Source: Lachnospiraceae bacterium AB2028
Lineage (GTDB): Bacteria; Bacillota; Clostridia; Lachnospirales; Lachnospiraceae
Assembly: GCA_000621425.1 (NCBI GenBank)
Contig: JHYJ01000011.1
Span: 24,772-88,771 of the forward strand
Length of the DNA stretch: 64,000 bases
Direction: 5' to 3'
The position numbers were made by a program, and so were the translations under genes. The notes under the pieces were generated by a model. The model made no database searches. It was not told the origin of the DNA and saw only the letters and a list, made by a program, of their open reading frames with translations. Shown here piece by piece: positions 1 to 8,300 of the stretch; positions within the stretch are counted from its first letter, which is position 1, and the number at the start of each line of letters is the position of its first letter.

Positions 1-96
1 AATGTCTACTTTCAAAGTATACTTTATATCCCACTCATAATATAACCGAAAGCTAATCTTGCTTTGTACCGCAATAATTATAAGTTTTTTTCTATG

Positions 97-1500
97 CTAC
101 TTACAATACTTTTCGATTTTCTCCCCGACACCTAACTTTTGGACATTATGTCCAGAAGTTGATATTTCGCTCTCAGTTTTCATGCTTCGGTCATGGTGTA
201 CCATCTGCTCGAAATACTGGTCGTATGTCACCGGTGCGTTATACAGGCATGTCAGCATGTAGCTCCGGATATTCTTTATGCCGTTCCTGTTGTCCAGCTT
301 TTCAAGACAGCTCCTGACATACTCGATATGGAACGCATTCAGGCTCCACAGCCTGTCCTTAACGACATTTACAGGCATCATTGCTCCGCCTACGGATATG
401 TCACCCTTATGCCTTCCGCAAACCACATCACAGACTAATTCAACCAGAACCCTGTATGAATCACGCTTGGATCCGGTTTCATGGACCATATGCCAGGAAT
501 ACTCCGTGTTTTCAAGTATCTGTTCCCTCAGTTCTTCAGGCGTATAAAGCAGGTCGAATACCCATTCCGATCCTTCATTCCTTCCGTCCCTGAATACAAG
601 TCCGTTTACGATGTCTTCGGGAGATCGATTGATAGGATTGGATTTATCATTCCCTGCAGTATTCTCTGGTGTAATCTGTGATGTAATCTCTGTAGTATTC
701 TCTGTATATGTGTGGCCATCCGGCGTAACACGTGTTACAAAATTCTGTGGGGGTATGTTACATTCTTTTGTGGGGGGGGTTACATTATTTTGTAACACCC
801 CTTGCATTGTTTTGTCATACCCCATACATTCTTTTGTACCACCCCCTATGAAAGCCTTGTTCTTAGCGGTTTCCAGCGTTTCGTACCAGCTTGTGCGTCC
901 GTCCGTTTTCTCCGACTTCTGGACATTATGTCCAAAAGTTGCGTCCTTTTCCTTAACTCCGCCTTCTGTGCCTTCAGGGGGTGTTACATTATTTTGTAAC
1001 ACATCTGTACTATTTTGATCACTCATGTCAGTTTTCTGGACACTGATTTCAGGTTTTACTTCCTCCCTGGGATGTGTGATTTCTATAAGCCTGTCCGCAT
1101 TAAGTGCTATGAACATGACATTCGGCACCTTCATTTCATTGCTTAACGTTATGGTCCTGAACTCCCTCCGGATAAGTCCCATATCCTCAAGGTGCTTTAA
1201 CGCGGCCCTTACGCTCCTGTCAGACTCGCCATAAAAATCCGCATACTGGTCGTAGGTTTTCTGCAGCATGTCGCTCTTAAAGCGTTTCTGCAGACCTATA
1301 ATGTTTCCGGTTGCCTCATCCCTGATTTCAACCGGGCGATACCAGTACACGATATCCGCCAGAAGCGATATGGCAAGATGATTGGGCTTTCCGTTTTCCC
1401 TTACGATCTTTTTATACCAGATATGCGGAATCACATTTCCGGTAAGGTTAACGGTATGCATCTTGTCCACCGTTTCATTTCCGCTTGTCAGCTGATACAT
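97..1500 (-). CDS. Replication-initiator-like protein with winged-helix N-terminus and DUF6017-like C-terminus
   Basis: Probable plasmid-type replication initiator of 467 residues. Residues 15-150 look like the winged-helix DNA-binding region of RepA-like Firmicutes proteins (HIWYKKIV, LADIVYWYRP, LKHLEDMGLIRREFRT). The last ~130 residues resemble DUF6017 (HIEYVRSCLEKL, IRSYMLTCLYNAP, MVHHD), which is usually found at the C-terminus of such proteins. Between them lies a linker of about 150 residues made of repeated short peptides (QNNVTPP twice, GHNVQK twice, TKEC twice). These are the translation of repeats and palindromes in the DNA, listed separately. The ATG directly follows the parB stop (TAAATG) and has GGAGGAATATAA upstream, so the pair is translationally coupled. 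Co-transcription with parAB supports a replicon role. The initiator function is inferred from family and context; it could be a repurposed regulator. Confidence 0.72.
   Translation of the reverse strand: MYQLTSGNETVDKMHTVNLTGNVIPHIWYKKIVRENGKPNHLAISLLADIVYWYRPVEIRDEATGNIIGLQKRFKSDMLQKTYDQYADFYGESDRSVRAALKHLEDMGLIRREFRTITLSNEMKVPNVMFIALNADRLIEITHPREEVKPEISVQKTDMSDQNSTDVLQNNVTPPEGTEGGVKEKDATFGHNVQKSEKTDGRTSWYETLETAKNKAFIGGGTKECMGYDKTMQGVLQNNVTPPTKECNIPPQNFVTRVTPDGHTYTENTTEITSQITPENTAGNDKSNPINRSPEDIVNGLVFRDGRNEGSEWVFDLLYTPEELREQILENTEYSWHMVHETGSKRDSYRVLVELVCDVVCGRHKGDISVGGAMMPVNVVKDRLWSLNAFHIEYVRSCLEKLDNRNGIKNIRSYMLTCLYNAPVTYDQYFEQMVHHDRSMKTESEISTSGHNVQKLGVGEKIEKYCK
134..160. repeat. 27-bp palindrome, copy 1
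   Basis: AACTTTTGGACAT-T-ATGTCCAGAAGTT pairs with its own reverse complement apart from the centre and one mismatched pair. It lies near the 3' end of the initiator gene and encodes SGHNVQK. A second copy lies at 914-940 and a half-site (TTCTGGACA) at 1034-1042. It could be an operator or initiator-binding site. Confidence 0.6.
733..846. repeat. Iteron-like tandem repeats inside the initiator gene
   Basis: Five imperfect units of about 22-23 bp follow each other, with consensus GTTACATTATTTTGTaacaccccc. They begin near 733, 756, 779, 802 and 824. The unit at 779-797 is an inverted repeat, GTTACA-N6-TGTAAC with one extra arm base. A further copy lies at 981-1001 with a partial one at 1006-1020. 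The repeats are in frame and encode the QNNVTPP/TKEC/PQNFVT linker peptides. Spacing near two helical turns, an inverted core and a C-rich tail fit iterons bound by a Rep protein. Binding is inferred. Confidence 0.6.
914..940. repeat. 27-bp palindrome, copy 2
   Basis: Sequence core CTTCTGGACATTATGTCC followed by AAAAGTT. It carries the mirror-image mismatch of copy 1 at 134-160 and encodes TFGHNVQK in the linker of the initiator. The pair of sites brackets the iteron-like repeats. Confidence 0.6.
981..1020. repeat. Outlying iteron-like repeat copies in the initiator gene
   Basis: GTGTTACATTATTTTGTAACAC (22 bp, near-perfect palindrome) is the same unit as at 779-797. It is followed about 23 bp later by a degenerate copy, TGTACTATTTTGATC. 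Together they encode STDVLQNNVTPP of the linker. Confidence 0.5.
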
Positions 1501-2367
1501 TTATATTCCTCCGCCTGCTTTCCATTCATCGAGTAGTTTGTATATCGTATTCTCGATTTCTTCTTCCGTTACGCTTTCATCAAAATACTGGCTCAGCCTG
1601 TCTGCTTTCATGGTGAACTTCCTTGCTTTAGGCTTTTCTTCTGAAAGTATTAGTTCCACCATCGCATAGGATAATTCCTTTTTCTGTGAGTACTGCTTAA
1701 GCTTCGCCGTCTGTTCGGGAGATATGCCAGTACTTCCAGCCCTTATATGCCGCAGCACCCACTCCTGTTCCTTGTCCGTCAAAAATGAAATGTCTATGCC
1801 GCAGACTATGCTTATCTTCTTTTCATCCACCAGCTTCAGCAGTTCATCGGACAGGCGAGAAAGCCATACATACCTCTGGACTGTCTTTCCGCTCTCGCCG
1901 GCACTTTCGCCCATTTCTTCCAGCGTGGTTCCGCCTTCCCTGCTTCCCTGGTGTTTCATTGCCTCGTACTTCATGCTATATGCCTTCGCCTTTTCGCTTG
2001 GAAGCACTTCCTCACGCTGGAGATTGGCATCCACCATCTGGATTACGGCTTCATCATCATCAAGCACCTTTATAAACGCTGGCATTGATTCAAGCCCTGC
2101 CAGTTCACATGCCCTCTTACGTCTGTGGCCGGATATGATCTCATATCCTCCTTCCGCTCTCGGTCGAACCGTTCCTGCGGTCAATACACCGTTCTGCCTT
2201 ATGCTTTCTACTAGCTCTGCCAGGCGTTCATCTTCAGCCACATGAAAAGGATGCCCCTTAAACTCATGAAGGTCTTCAAGCGGTATTTCTGTTATGGCTA
2301 TATCATCACCGCTTACTATGTCTGCATAAGAATTGTATTTTAGTTTTCCAACAATGCTCTTACTCAT
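1501..2367 (-). CDS. parB: ParB/Spo0J-type partition protein
   Basis: Centromere-binding partition protein of 288 residues. An N-terminal ParB nuclease-like (CTPase) domain spans about residues 20-120. It contains the family box ISGHRRKRACELAG near residue 78 and the later QREEVLPSEKAKAY helix. A central helix-turn-helix (GKTVQRYVWLSRLSDELL) follows, then a basic C-terminal part likely used for dimerisation. The start overlaps the end of parA by 8 bp, as in coupled parAB pairs, and the replication-initiator-like gene follows directly. The plasmid-type context favours a replicon-specific ParB over chromosomal Spo0J. No parS site was identified with certainty; the palindromes in the neighbouring gene are candidates. 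Confidence 0.9.
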   Translation of the reverse strand: MSKSIVGKLKYNSYADIVSGDDIAITEIPLEDLHEFKGHPFHVAEDERLAELVESIRQNGVLTAGTVRPRAEGGYEIISGHRRKRACELAGLESMPAFIKVLDDDEAVIQMVDANLQREEVLPSEKAKAYSMKYEAMKHQGSREGGTTLEEMGESAGESGKTVQRYVWLSRLSDELLKLVDEKKISIVCGIDISFLTDKEQEWVLRHIRAGSTGISPEQTAKLKQYSQKKELSYAMVELILSEEKPKARKFTMKADRLSQYFDESVTEEEIENTIYKLLDEWKAGGGI

Positions 2368-3142
2368 AATTCAGCACCTCCCTCGTAAGTGCCGCATATG
2401 CCATTGCGGCTTTCCCATTAGGATCATGCCTGAATATGCTCTCGCCCAGAGCGGCTGACTCTGCAACCCTTACAGACCTTGGTATCTTAGTATCAAATAT
2501 CCTTACATTCCCGATATAAGCATCCCTGATCTGTTTTTCCACTTCCTTTGAAAGCAATGTGCGGTCATCCACCATCGTAAAGAAGATTCCACCGATCTTA
2601 AGTTTCTTATTTAGACGCCGCTGAACAAGTCTTATGCCCATGACCGTCTGCTCTATGTCTGTTCCGGGAAGGTATTCACTAAGCACCGGTATCAATACGT
2701 AATCGGATGCAGCCAGCACATTTACCGAAAGGGCAACATGTGCCGGTTTGCTATCGAGCAATATATAGTCATAATCATCCTTCAGGCACTCCACAAGATC
2801 CTTTAAAACAGTGTCACTGCCTGGAATACTGCCAAGGTCCTTATCCAACACTGACAGTCTGCTGTTTGCCGGCAGGAAGTCCACCCCTTCATCATGGGTA
2901 AGAATTCCTTCCCTTGGATCCGCATCATCTCCGTTTGCAACCGCTACCATCGCCCTTGCTATGGTATAGTCAAGCGTTTCAGGATCCTCCACTCCCAATG
3001 ACTTGCTTAAATCCCCTTGTCCATCCACATCCAGCAGAAGGACTCTCCTTCCGCTATATGCCAACCCTATTCCTATATTTACAGCACTTGTTGTCTTCCC
3101 AACTCCGCCTTTTGAGCAGGAGACGGCTATCACTTTACACAT
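2360..3142 (-). CDS. parA: ParA/Soj-type partition ATPase
   Basis: Walker-type ParA ATPase of 260 residues that would drive segregation of a ParB-bound replicon. The deviant Walker A motif is clear near the N-terminus (SCSKGGVGKTTSAVN), switch-I type LLLDVDGQGDLS follows, and Walker B is DYDYILLDSKPA near residue 130. There is no N-terminal helix-turn-helix, so this is the short Soj-like form. A start at 3142 follows a GGAGGAATGATAT ribosome binding site and overlaps the upstream small gene by 8 bp. parB overlaps its end. Confidence 0.92.
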   Translation of the reverse strand: MCKVIAVSCSKGGVGKTTSAVNIGIGLAYSGRRVLLLDVDGQGDLSKSLGVEDPETLDYTIARAMVAVANGDDADPREGILTHDEGVDFLPANSRLSVLDKDLGSIPGSDTVLKDLVECLKDDYDYILLDSKPAHVALSVNVLAASDYVLIPVLSEYLPGTDIEQTVMGIRLVQRRLNKKLKIGGIFFTMVDDRTLLSKEVEKQIRDAYIGNVRIFDTKIPRSVRVAESAALGESIFRHDPNGKAAMAYAALTREVLNYE

Positions 3143-3365
3143 ATATCATTCCTCCATCGGTGTGTTTATATTTCTTTTTCCGCTTTCTATCCAAAGCTTT
3201 CTGCGGTATGTGGTCTAATTCAATGTACATCCGGAAATACTTATTAGTTCCCTTCATCGGTAATGGTTCCGATATCCTTATCACATGGAATACGTCATAC
3301 CGCTCGATTATCTTTCTAAACCACTTAAGGTCATTCTTGGTTCCCATTGCTCTGAGTTTAAGCAT
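3135..3365 (-). CDS. Small DUF3970-like protein at the head of the partition operon
   Basis: A 76-residue protein starting MLKLRAMGTKNDL and containing KWFRKIIER and YFRMYIELD. It resembles short DUF3970-type proteins found near plasmid replication genes; the resemblance is weak and the function is unknown. The frame is open 45 nt further upstream, but the ATG at 3365 is preceded by AAGGAGGAAAG and is preferred. Its stop overlaps the parA start, so it is probably the first gene of the small gene-parA-parB-rep transcript. Confidence 0.6.
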   Translation of the reverse strand: MLKLRAMGTKNDLKWFRKIIERYDVFHVIRISEPLPMKGTNKYFRMYIELDHIPQKALDRKRKKKYKHTDGGMIYV

Positions 3366-3596
3366 TCTTTCCTCCTTGACCGGATTATCCCGGTTCCATT
3401 CCTTTTCCAAGGGCCAGCACGCCCTTCATATACTTTTTGTTGCACCTGCCTTATCGCTGTAATCCTCATGTTTACTGACCTCCTTCCTGCTTTTGTTGCA
3501 TTAAGCTTTTGCAATCCCCATTTTCACTGGTTACTGCAACAAATCTCACATTTTTACCAAAGCATCACATTTTTGTAGCCAACTGATTCCATAAAA

Positions 3597-3637
3597 ATAG
3601 GGATATCCCAGCATTTTACTGAAATATCCCTCTATGG
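3597..3637 (-). terminator. Probable terminator after hemZ
   Basis: On the minus strand AGAGGGATAT pairs with ATATCCCTAT across a loop of about 17 nt and is followed by TTTTTAT. It lies 150 bp downstream of the hemZ stop. The long loop makes it less than ideal. Confidence 0.4.
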
Positions 3638-3669
3638 AAATGGGTACATTTCCTACGGATTCATATGGT

Positions 3670-3708
3670 CCAAATAACCCATTTTCCTAATTATTAGGTA
3701 TTATTTGG
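3670..3708. repeat. Nested inverted repeat
   Basis: CCAAATAA (3670-3677) pairs with TTATTTGG (3701-3708), and inside it CCTAAT (3686-3691) pairs with ATTAGG (3693-3698). It is AT-rich and has no T tract, so it is more like a protein-binding or origin dyad than a terminator. Confidence 0.45.
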
Positions 3709-3786
3709 TAAAAATCTGTTGCAGTAGTGTTGCACCTGCATAGATATTTAACAACAAATCAAGTCAGATTGCCCTCATGATACTGA

Positions 3787-5286
3787 TTACTTCCCTTCCC
3801 CAAACAGCTTTTTCTTCCGCTCCACCATAGCCTCTAAGTCCGATAAATACAGGCTTACGTCCTTGTGGGTGTCGCACCTCTCGATCAGTCCTGAGCCGTC
3901 CTTGTGGACCCTCTTGCTCACGGTACCGACGCCGATAGCCACTATGGACTGCACTTCCTCCATGATAAGGATGTTATAGAGACCGTACTTTCCTTCAAGG
4001 GCAAAGCCGGTATTCTCAAGGCTTCCCGCCATATTCTTCTGGCGGTAGAGATAGTAGGGTTTCATCCCCAGTGACGCTGCGGTCTCATTTGCCTTAAGCA
4101 TAGCCTTGTCTGCATCCAGTCCAGTTATGGCACCGTGCTCGGCGATCCATTGTTTCATCCGAGACGCACGCTTTACTGCTAAGGAATGAGCCGTAATGCT
4201 GTCAGGCCTGAATGCTGCCACTTCATCAAAACTTCTCTCCACATCGGAAAGTGTCTCCCCCGGAAGCCCCAGTATCATGTCCATATTTATATTGTCAAAG
4301 CCTGCGTCACGAGCCTCGCCAAAGGCACGCCTTATGTCATCCGTTGTGTGCCGCCTTCCTATGAGCTTTAATGTTTCTTCCTTCATGGTCTGGGGATTTA
4401 CGGATATCCTTGTCACGCCGTGTTTCTTCATCACTTTAAGTTTCCCCGGGGTGATGGAATCCGGCCGGCCTGCTTCCACTGTGAATTCCTTAAGTGACTT
4501 AATATCCACGCACGCGCCGATATACTGCAGCAGCAGTTCCAAATTCTGTTCATCAAGGGATGTGGGAGTACCGCCGCCAACATATACGGTATCCGGTTCC
4601 TTGCCATTCATATAAATGCGCATCTGCTCCATTTCATATTTCAGCGCATCCAGGTATGACCTCACTCGGTCTGAATATGCATCAATTGGAAATGCGGTAA
4701 AAGAGCAGTACAGGCATCTCGAAGGACAGAAAGGTATGCCGATGTACAGGCTGTATCCGTCTTCATTTACAAAAGGCTTTAATATACTGCTTTCAAGGGT
4801 TGCGATCTCTATTCCGAGTTCCGCTTTTTTTCCGGACACCCTGTACTTGTCATATAAGTCTTTTTCTACCTGACTTCTGACATCATACGCCGTCACACCG
4901 GAATCCTCCGCCTCATTAAGCATTCCCATTATAAGTTTCGTGGGCCTCACACCTGTGAGAGCTCCCCAGGGAAGAGTACGTCCTGTATATTCGGAAAGCG
5001 AATCATAGAGAAAGAGCTTCCACTGTTTTTTCACAGCAGCCGGCTCCTTTTCAGAAGACTCAAACTCATAACACATATTCCCGGAAAGCATATCGCCTGC
5101 CAGAAAACGGAGGAAACCCTTATTCTTTTTTTCAGGCGTCAACGATGCATATATGATATCGCTGTCAGTATCTGCGAGGTCAGAATCTTCTATGACAACC
5201 TTCAGTCCGCACTCCGGATAAAAGGATGTAACCAATGCATAGATATCATATTCGTTCTCTTCCCTGTTTATCTTTAATGTAAGCAT
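3787..5286 (-). CDS. hemZ: Coproporphyrinogen dehydrogenase HemZ-like radical SAM protein
   Basis: Radical SAM enzyme of 499 residues in the HemN/HemW/HemZ group, annotated as oxygen-independent coproporphyrinogen III dehydrogenase. An N-terminal extension of about 160 residues (with GRTLPWGALTGVRPTK near 105) is typical of HemZ. The [4Fe-4S] motif CPSRCLYCSF (CX3CX2C) follows GIPF near residue 188. Then come GGGTPTSL, EAGRPDSI, and the LGLPGE signature. The C-terminal part has the HemN-like YYLYRQKNM segment. Because many homologues from bacteria without full haem synthesis do not make haem, the exact substrate here is uncertain. It is the last gene of the long leftward run, 21 bp after the giant gene. 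Confidence 0.88.
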   Translation of the reverse strand: MLTLKINREENEYDIYALVTSFYPECGLKVVIEDSDLADTDSDIIYASLTPEKKNKGFLRFLAGDMLSGNMCYEFESSEKEPAAVKKQWKLFLYDSLSEYTGRTLPWGALTGVRPTKLIMGMLNEAEDSGVTAYDVRSQVEKDLYDKYRVSGKKAELGIEIATLESSILKPFVNEDGYSLYIGIPFCPSRCLYCSFTAFPIDAYSDRVRSYLDALKYEMEQMRIYMNGKEPDTVYVGGGTPTSLDEQNLELLLQYIGACVDIKSLKEFTVEAGRPDSITPGKLKVMKKHGVTRISVNPQTMKEETLKLIGRRHTTDDIRRAFGEARDAGFDNINMDMILGLPGETLSDVERSFDEVAAFRPDSITAHSLAVKRASRMKQWIAEHGAITGLDADKAMLKANETAASLGMKPYYLYRQKNMAGSLENTGFALEGKYGLYNILIMEEVQSIVAIGVGTVSKRVHKDGSGLIERCDTHKDVSLYLSDLEAMVERKKKLFGEGK

Positions 5287-5307
5287 ATAACAATCTACTT
5301 CCGATTC

Positions 5308-8300
5308 TTATTTGATCTTTGCATAATACTTCTTCTTGAGAGTTTCCATCGCCTTGTCATCTGCAACAGCATCAAAGAAATCCTTATAGTCACCTGTTTT
5401 CGACGGCATAGTCCATGTCTTTGCATCTATCTCGCCGTTCTGCTGGTCAGCCACGAAGAGAGTCTGCAGGTATGTCTCCATCGCCATCCTGATCTGCTCT
5501 GCATTCTCATCGGATAGTTTCTCATCTGTCATCAGCCTGTTAAAGTCTTCGATCATCGGCAGAAAACTGTTGCTGAATCCGATGATCTCTTTGTATAAGG
5601 CAAGATCAGCTTCTCCCAGGGACTCAAGAACCTCTTTGCGAATGTATTCCTTATCGGCAAACAATTTATCTAAATCCCTTGCATATGTCAGGATCGGTTC
5701 ATACATGGCTATCGCTGCTCCCAGCCCAGCTGCTTCATCCTTACTCAAAGGCATTCCAAGAGGCTTAAACTGTTTGAAAGCACACTTTTCTCCGTCCCTT
5801 TCAACGTTCTTAAACTGAATAAGCAAGCCCTGCAAAGCTACCGATACGTTGTCCTTGTTTATCTCCTTTGTTTTAAACTCGGTTATTTTAATTTTATCGG
5901 ACAGCTCGCTTAAAAAGCATTTTTTCTCTCCCAGGTAATACAGATTATCAATGGTATGATCCGCTATACTGTTACTTGGCCAGAGATTCTTATTTATTTT
6001 TTCTTTACTTGCGGCATATTCCCGGGCAACACCTTCCCATATAACGTAGCTCTCATTTCTTCCGTATACTGTTTTATTAAAGGTATATGCAGTTTTTAAT
6101 GGTGTTGCTTCCGTTACATGATAGCATTCTGTCTCTACGGATTCTTTTTCCAGAGCTTTCAACAAAACTAGACGTTCAGCCAGATCGCTGTGCATTAACG
6201 CTTCCTTCTTTTCTTTTCTGATCTCTTCAAGCATCAGATCATTCTTAAGGATCTGAGCATTTATTTCCTCCATTTTCTTCTCAGCATCCTGCATCACACT
6301 ATCAACAGCCGGCTGATCATCCTCTATACCCAGTTTATTCGCTAAAGCCGGACTTTTATCGATATTTAAGACAGCCTTATTTCTTGCTTTTACATATCCC
6401 TCTTTTTTCTGCTTAAGAGACATCTGTTCTCTTTCGAGCTCTGCAATCTTTCTGTCATGAGCGTAAGTAAGATGATGCTGGTCTAATGAAATTTCCCTGA
6501 GCTTATCTTCCGATAACTTCAGCAGCTTGTTATGGTCTGTATATGCCCAGTCCGGATTGACCGCCATAATGCTTTTAACGTCAATATACTTCCATATTCC
6601 ATAAAGCGTATCCCCCATGGCTGACAGTCTGCTCTGTTCTTCCGCGCCAAGGATTCCGCCCGCTTTTTTATATTTTTTGATCATCTTTCCAAGAACGACT
6701 CCGATATCTGCAAAGCCTTTCAGCTCACTGAATTTATTGAACATTTCTTCATCGTTCTTGAATGCCAGTGAATCAAGGTTCAGTTTCAGCAAATGGTCAA
6801 AAACCTGTTCCATTCCCTTTCGGAATGCGGCAGCATCCTTTTTATTCATTTTAGAAAAGCTCTTACCCGATATGGCCACCGAAGCTTTTATGAACTGCTT
6901 ACGGTCCTTTGTATCCATGAAAGGCAGGCAGGCATACTCATCAAAAAGATCTCCTGCGCCTTTTATATCCGAGTATGACGCCCTCTCCTCTTCCTTATTG
7001 TCATAATACCGGTCCATGGCCCTCATGTACTGCTCTATCTTCATTCCGTTTTCCGGATAGCCTTCTTTAGATTTCTTATCAGTCTTTTTTCCAAGGAACA
7101 GTTTATTTGCCCTATCCGCCTCTTCCGGTAAAACACGCGGCATTTTCCTTACATAGATGGAACCGCTTGCTTTCTTAACGTCTTCATCGTAATCATATCT
7201 GGCATTTTTCATCACAAGCGACATTGCCGGCCCGAGCTTCTGTAATGCTTCATCTTCTGTCATTTCTTTAGAATATGCAATCATCAGATCATTACAGATT
7301 TCTAAAGCATTGGCTTTTATCGCATCACATAATTCTTTGTGTTCTTTGCTGTTTATGATCTTATTCTTAAAATTCTTTATTCCGTCCTGTATTGCTTTAT
7401 GCTGGGACAGTTCTGCCTTTGTGAAGTTCTTGTTATACTTGTAATTTCCTTCCAGCAGTTCAAAATCAACTCCCGGGTTAGTTACGCTCTGTGTGGCTTC
7501 TCCTATCCTCTCACCCGTCCTTACAAGCAGGATAAGCCTGTCATAATATGCCTCCAGTTTTGCATCAAGATCAGGGATATTTTCATTCAGGTTCCCTGTT
7601 TTTTCCATTCCCGAAAATGCAAGCCTGTCGTTAAGCCACCTTATTGCTTTTTTCTCAGAATCGGTGCATCCGGTAAGAAAAGCAGTGTAATCCATCGGCA
7701 GATTTTTCAGCTGACGCAGCGGGTAATTCCTGTGGAGGACCTTGTCACGCTCGAAATCTGCAGTGTGTCTGTCGGCGCGCTTCTCAAGAGTCATAACTAT
7801 GGCATCAGACTCCTTGATCTTTTTATTTGTATTTTTAATCCGCGTATAGTCATCCCCAAGGTTATCGATGAAGTTTGTCATGGTATTCTTAACCATCTCA
7901 TGTTCTTGTGCCATGAGCACAGCCTCTTCGGCCTTTTCAAGCGCATCTTCCTTTTTCTTTTCTGCCTTGCGGACTTTTTCTTCCTTTTTCGCTTCTTTTT
8001 TTTCTTCCTTTTTAGCCGCATCGGAAATCTTTCCCATCTTTTTCATGGCTCTTTTTTCAATATCCGACGCCCTCGTGCCTTTTGAAAACTTTTCGAATAC
8101 AAATAATACATTTCCGGTCTTTTCCCGCTTATCAAGCATTGCATCCAGGTATTCGGCAACAACCATGTCGCCTGCCTCCAGTGCATTATTAGCTCTTGCC
8201 TGCAGTTCGTCCACAGACATCTTGTCGATATCCTTAGAAGCCAAAAGTGCATAGTATGGTGAACGTATCATCTTGATACGCATTTCATAGTCCTCAATAA

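Larger units (their letters stand above)
3366..3786. other. Gap between hemZ and the partition operon, rich in short repeats and dyads (origin-like)
   Basis: About 420 bp without a convincing gene. GTTGCACCTGC occurs twice, at 3439-3449 and 3729-3739, exactly 290 bp apart. Further GTTGCA copies lie at 3495-3500, 3535-3540 (inverted) and 3718-3723. TCACATTTTT is repeated 20 bp apart at 3545 and 3565. A nested dyad spans 3670-3708 and a hairpin spans about 3597-3637. This holds the partition-operon promoter and may hold a replication origin. A 53-codon frame at 3308-3469 has a good ribosome binding site but overlaps the next gene and resembles nothing known. Confidence 0.45.

Noticed and set aside
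733..1020. Iteron block considered as a CRISPR array
   Set aside because: Units abut with no spacers of constant length, are in frame within a gene, and have no neighbouring cas genes.
1724..2245. 173-codon plus-strand frame opposite parB
   Set aside because: Ser/Pro-rich composition typical of antisense frames, inside a well-supported parB.
3308..3469. 53-codon frame with a good ribosome binding site before the DUF3970-like gene
   Set aside because: It overlaps the next gene, has no recognisable protein character, and the ribosome binding site could be chance or a leader; reported only within the intergenic entry.
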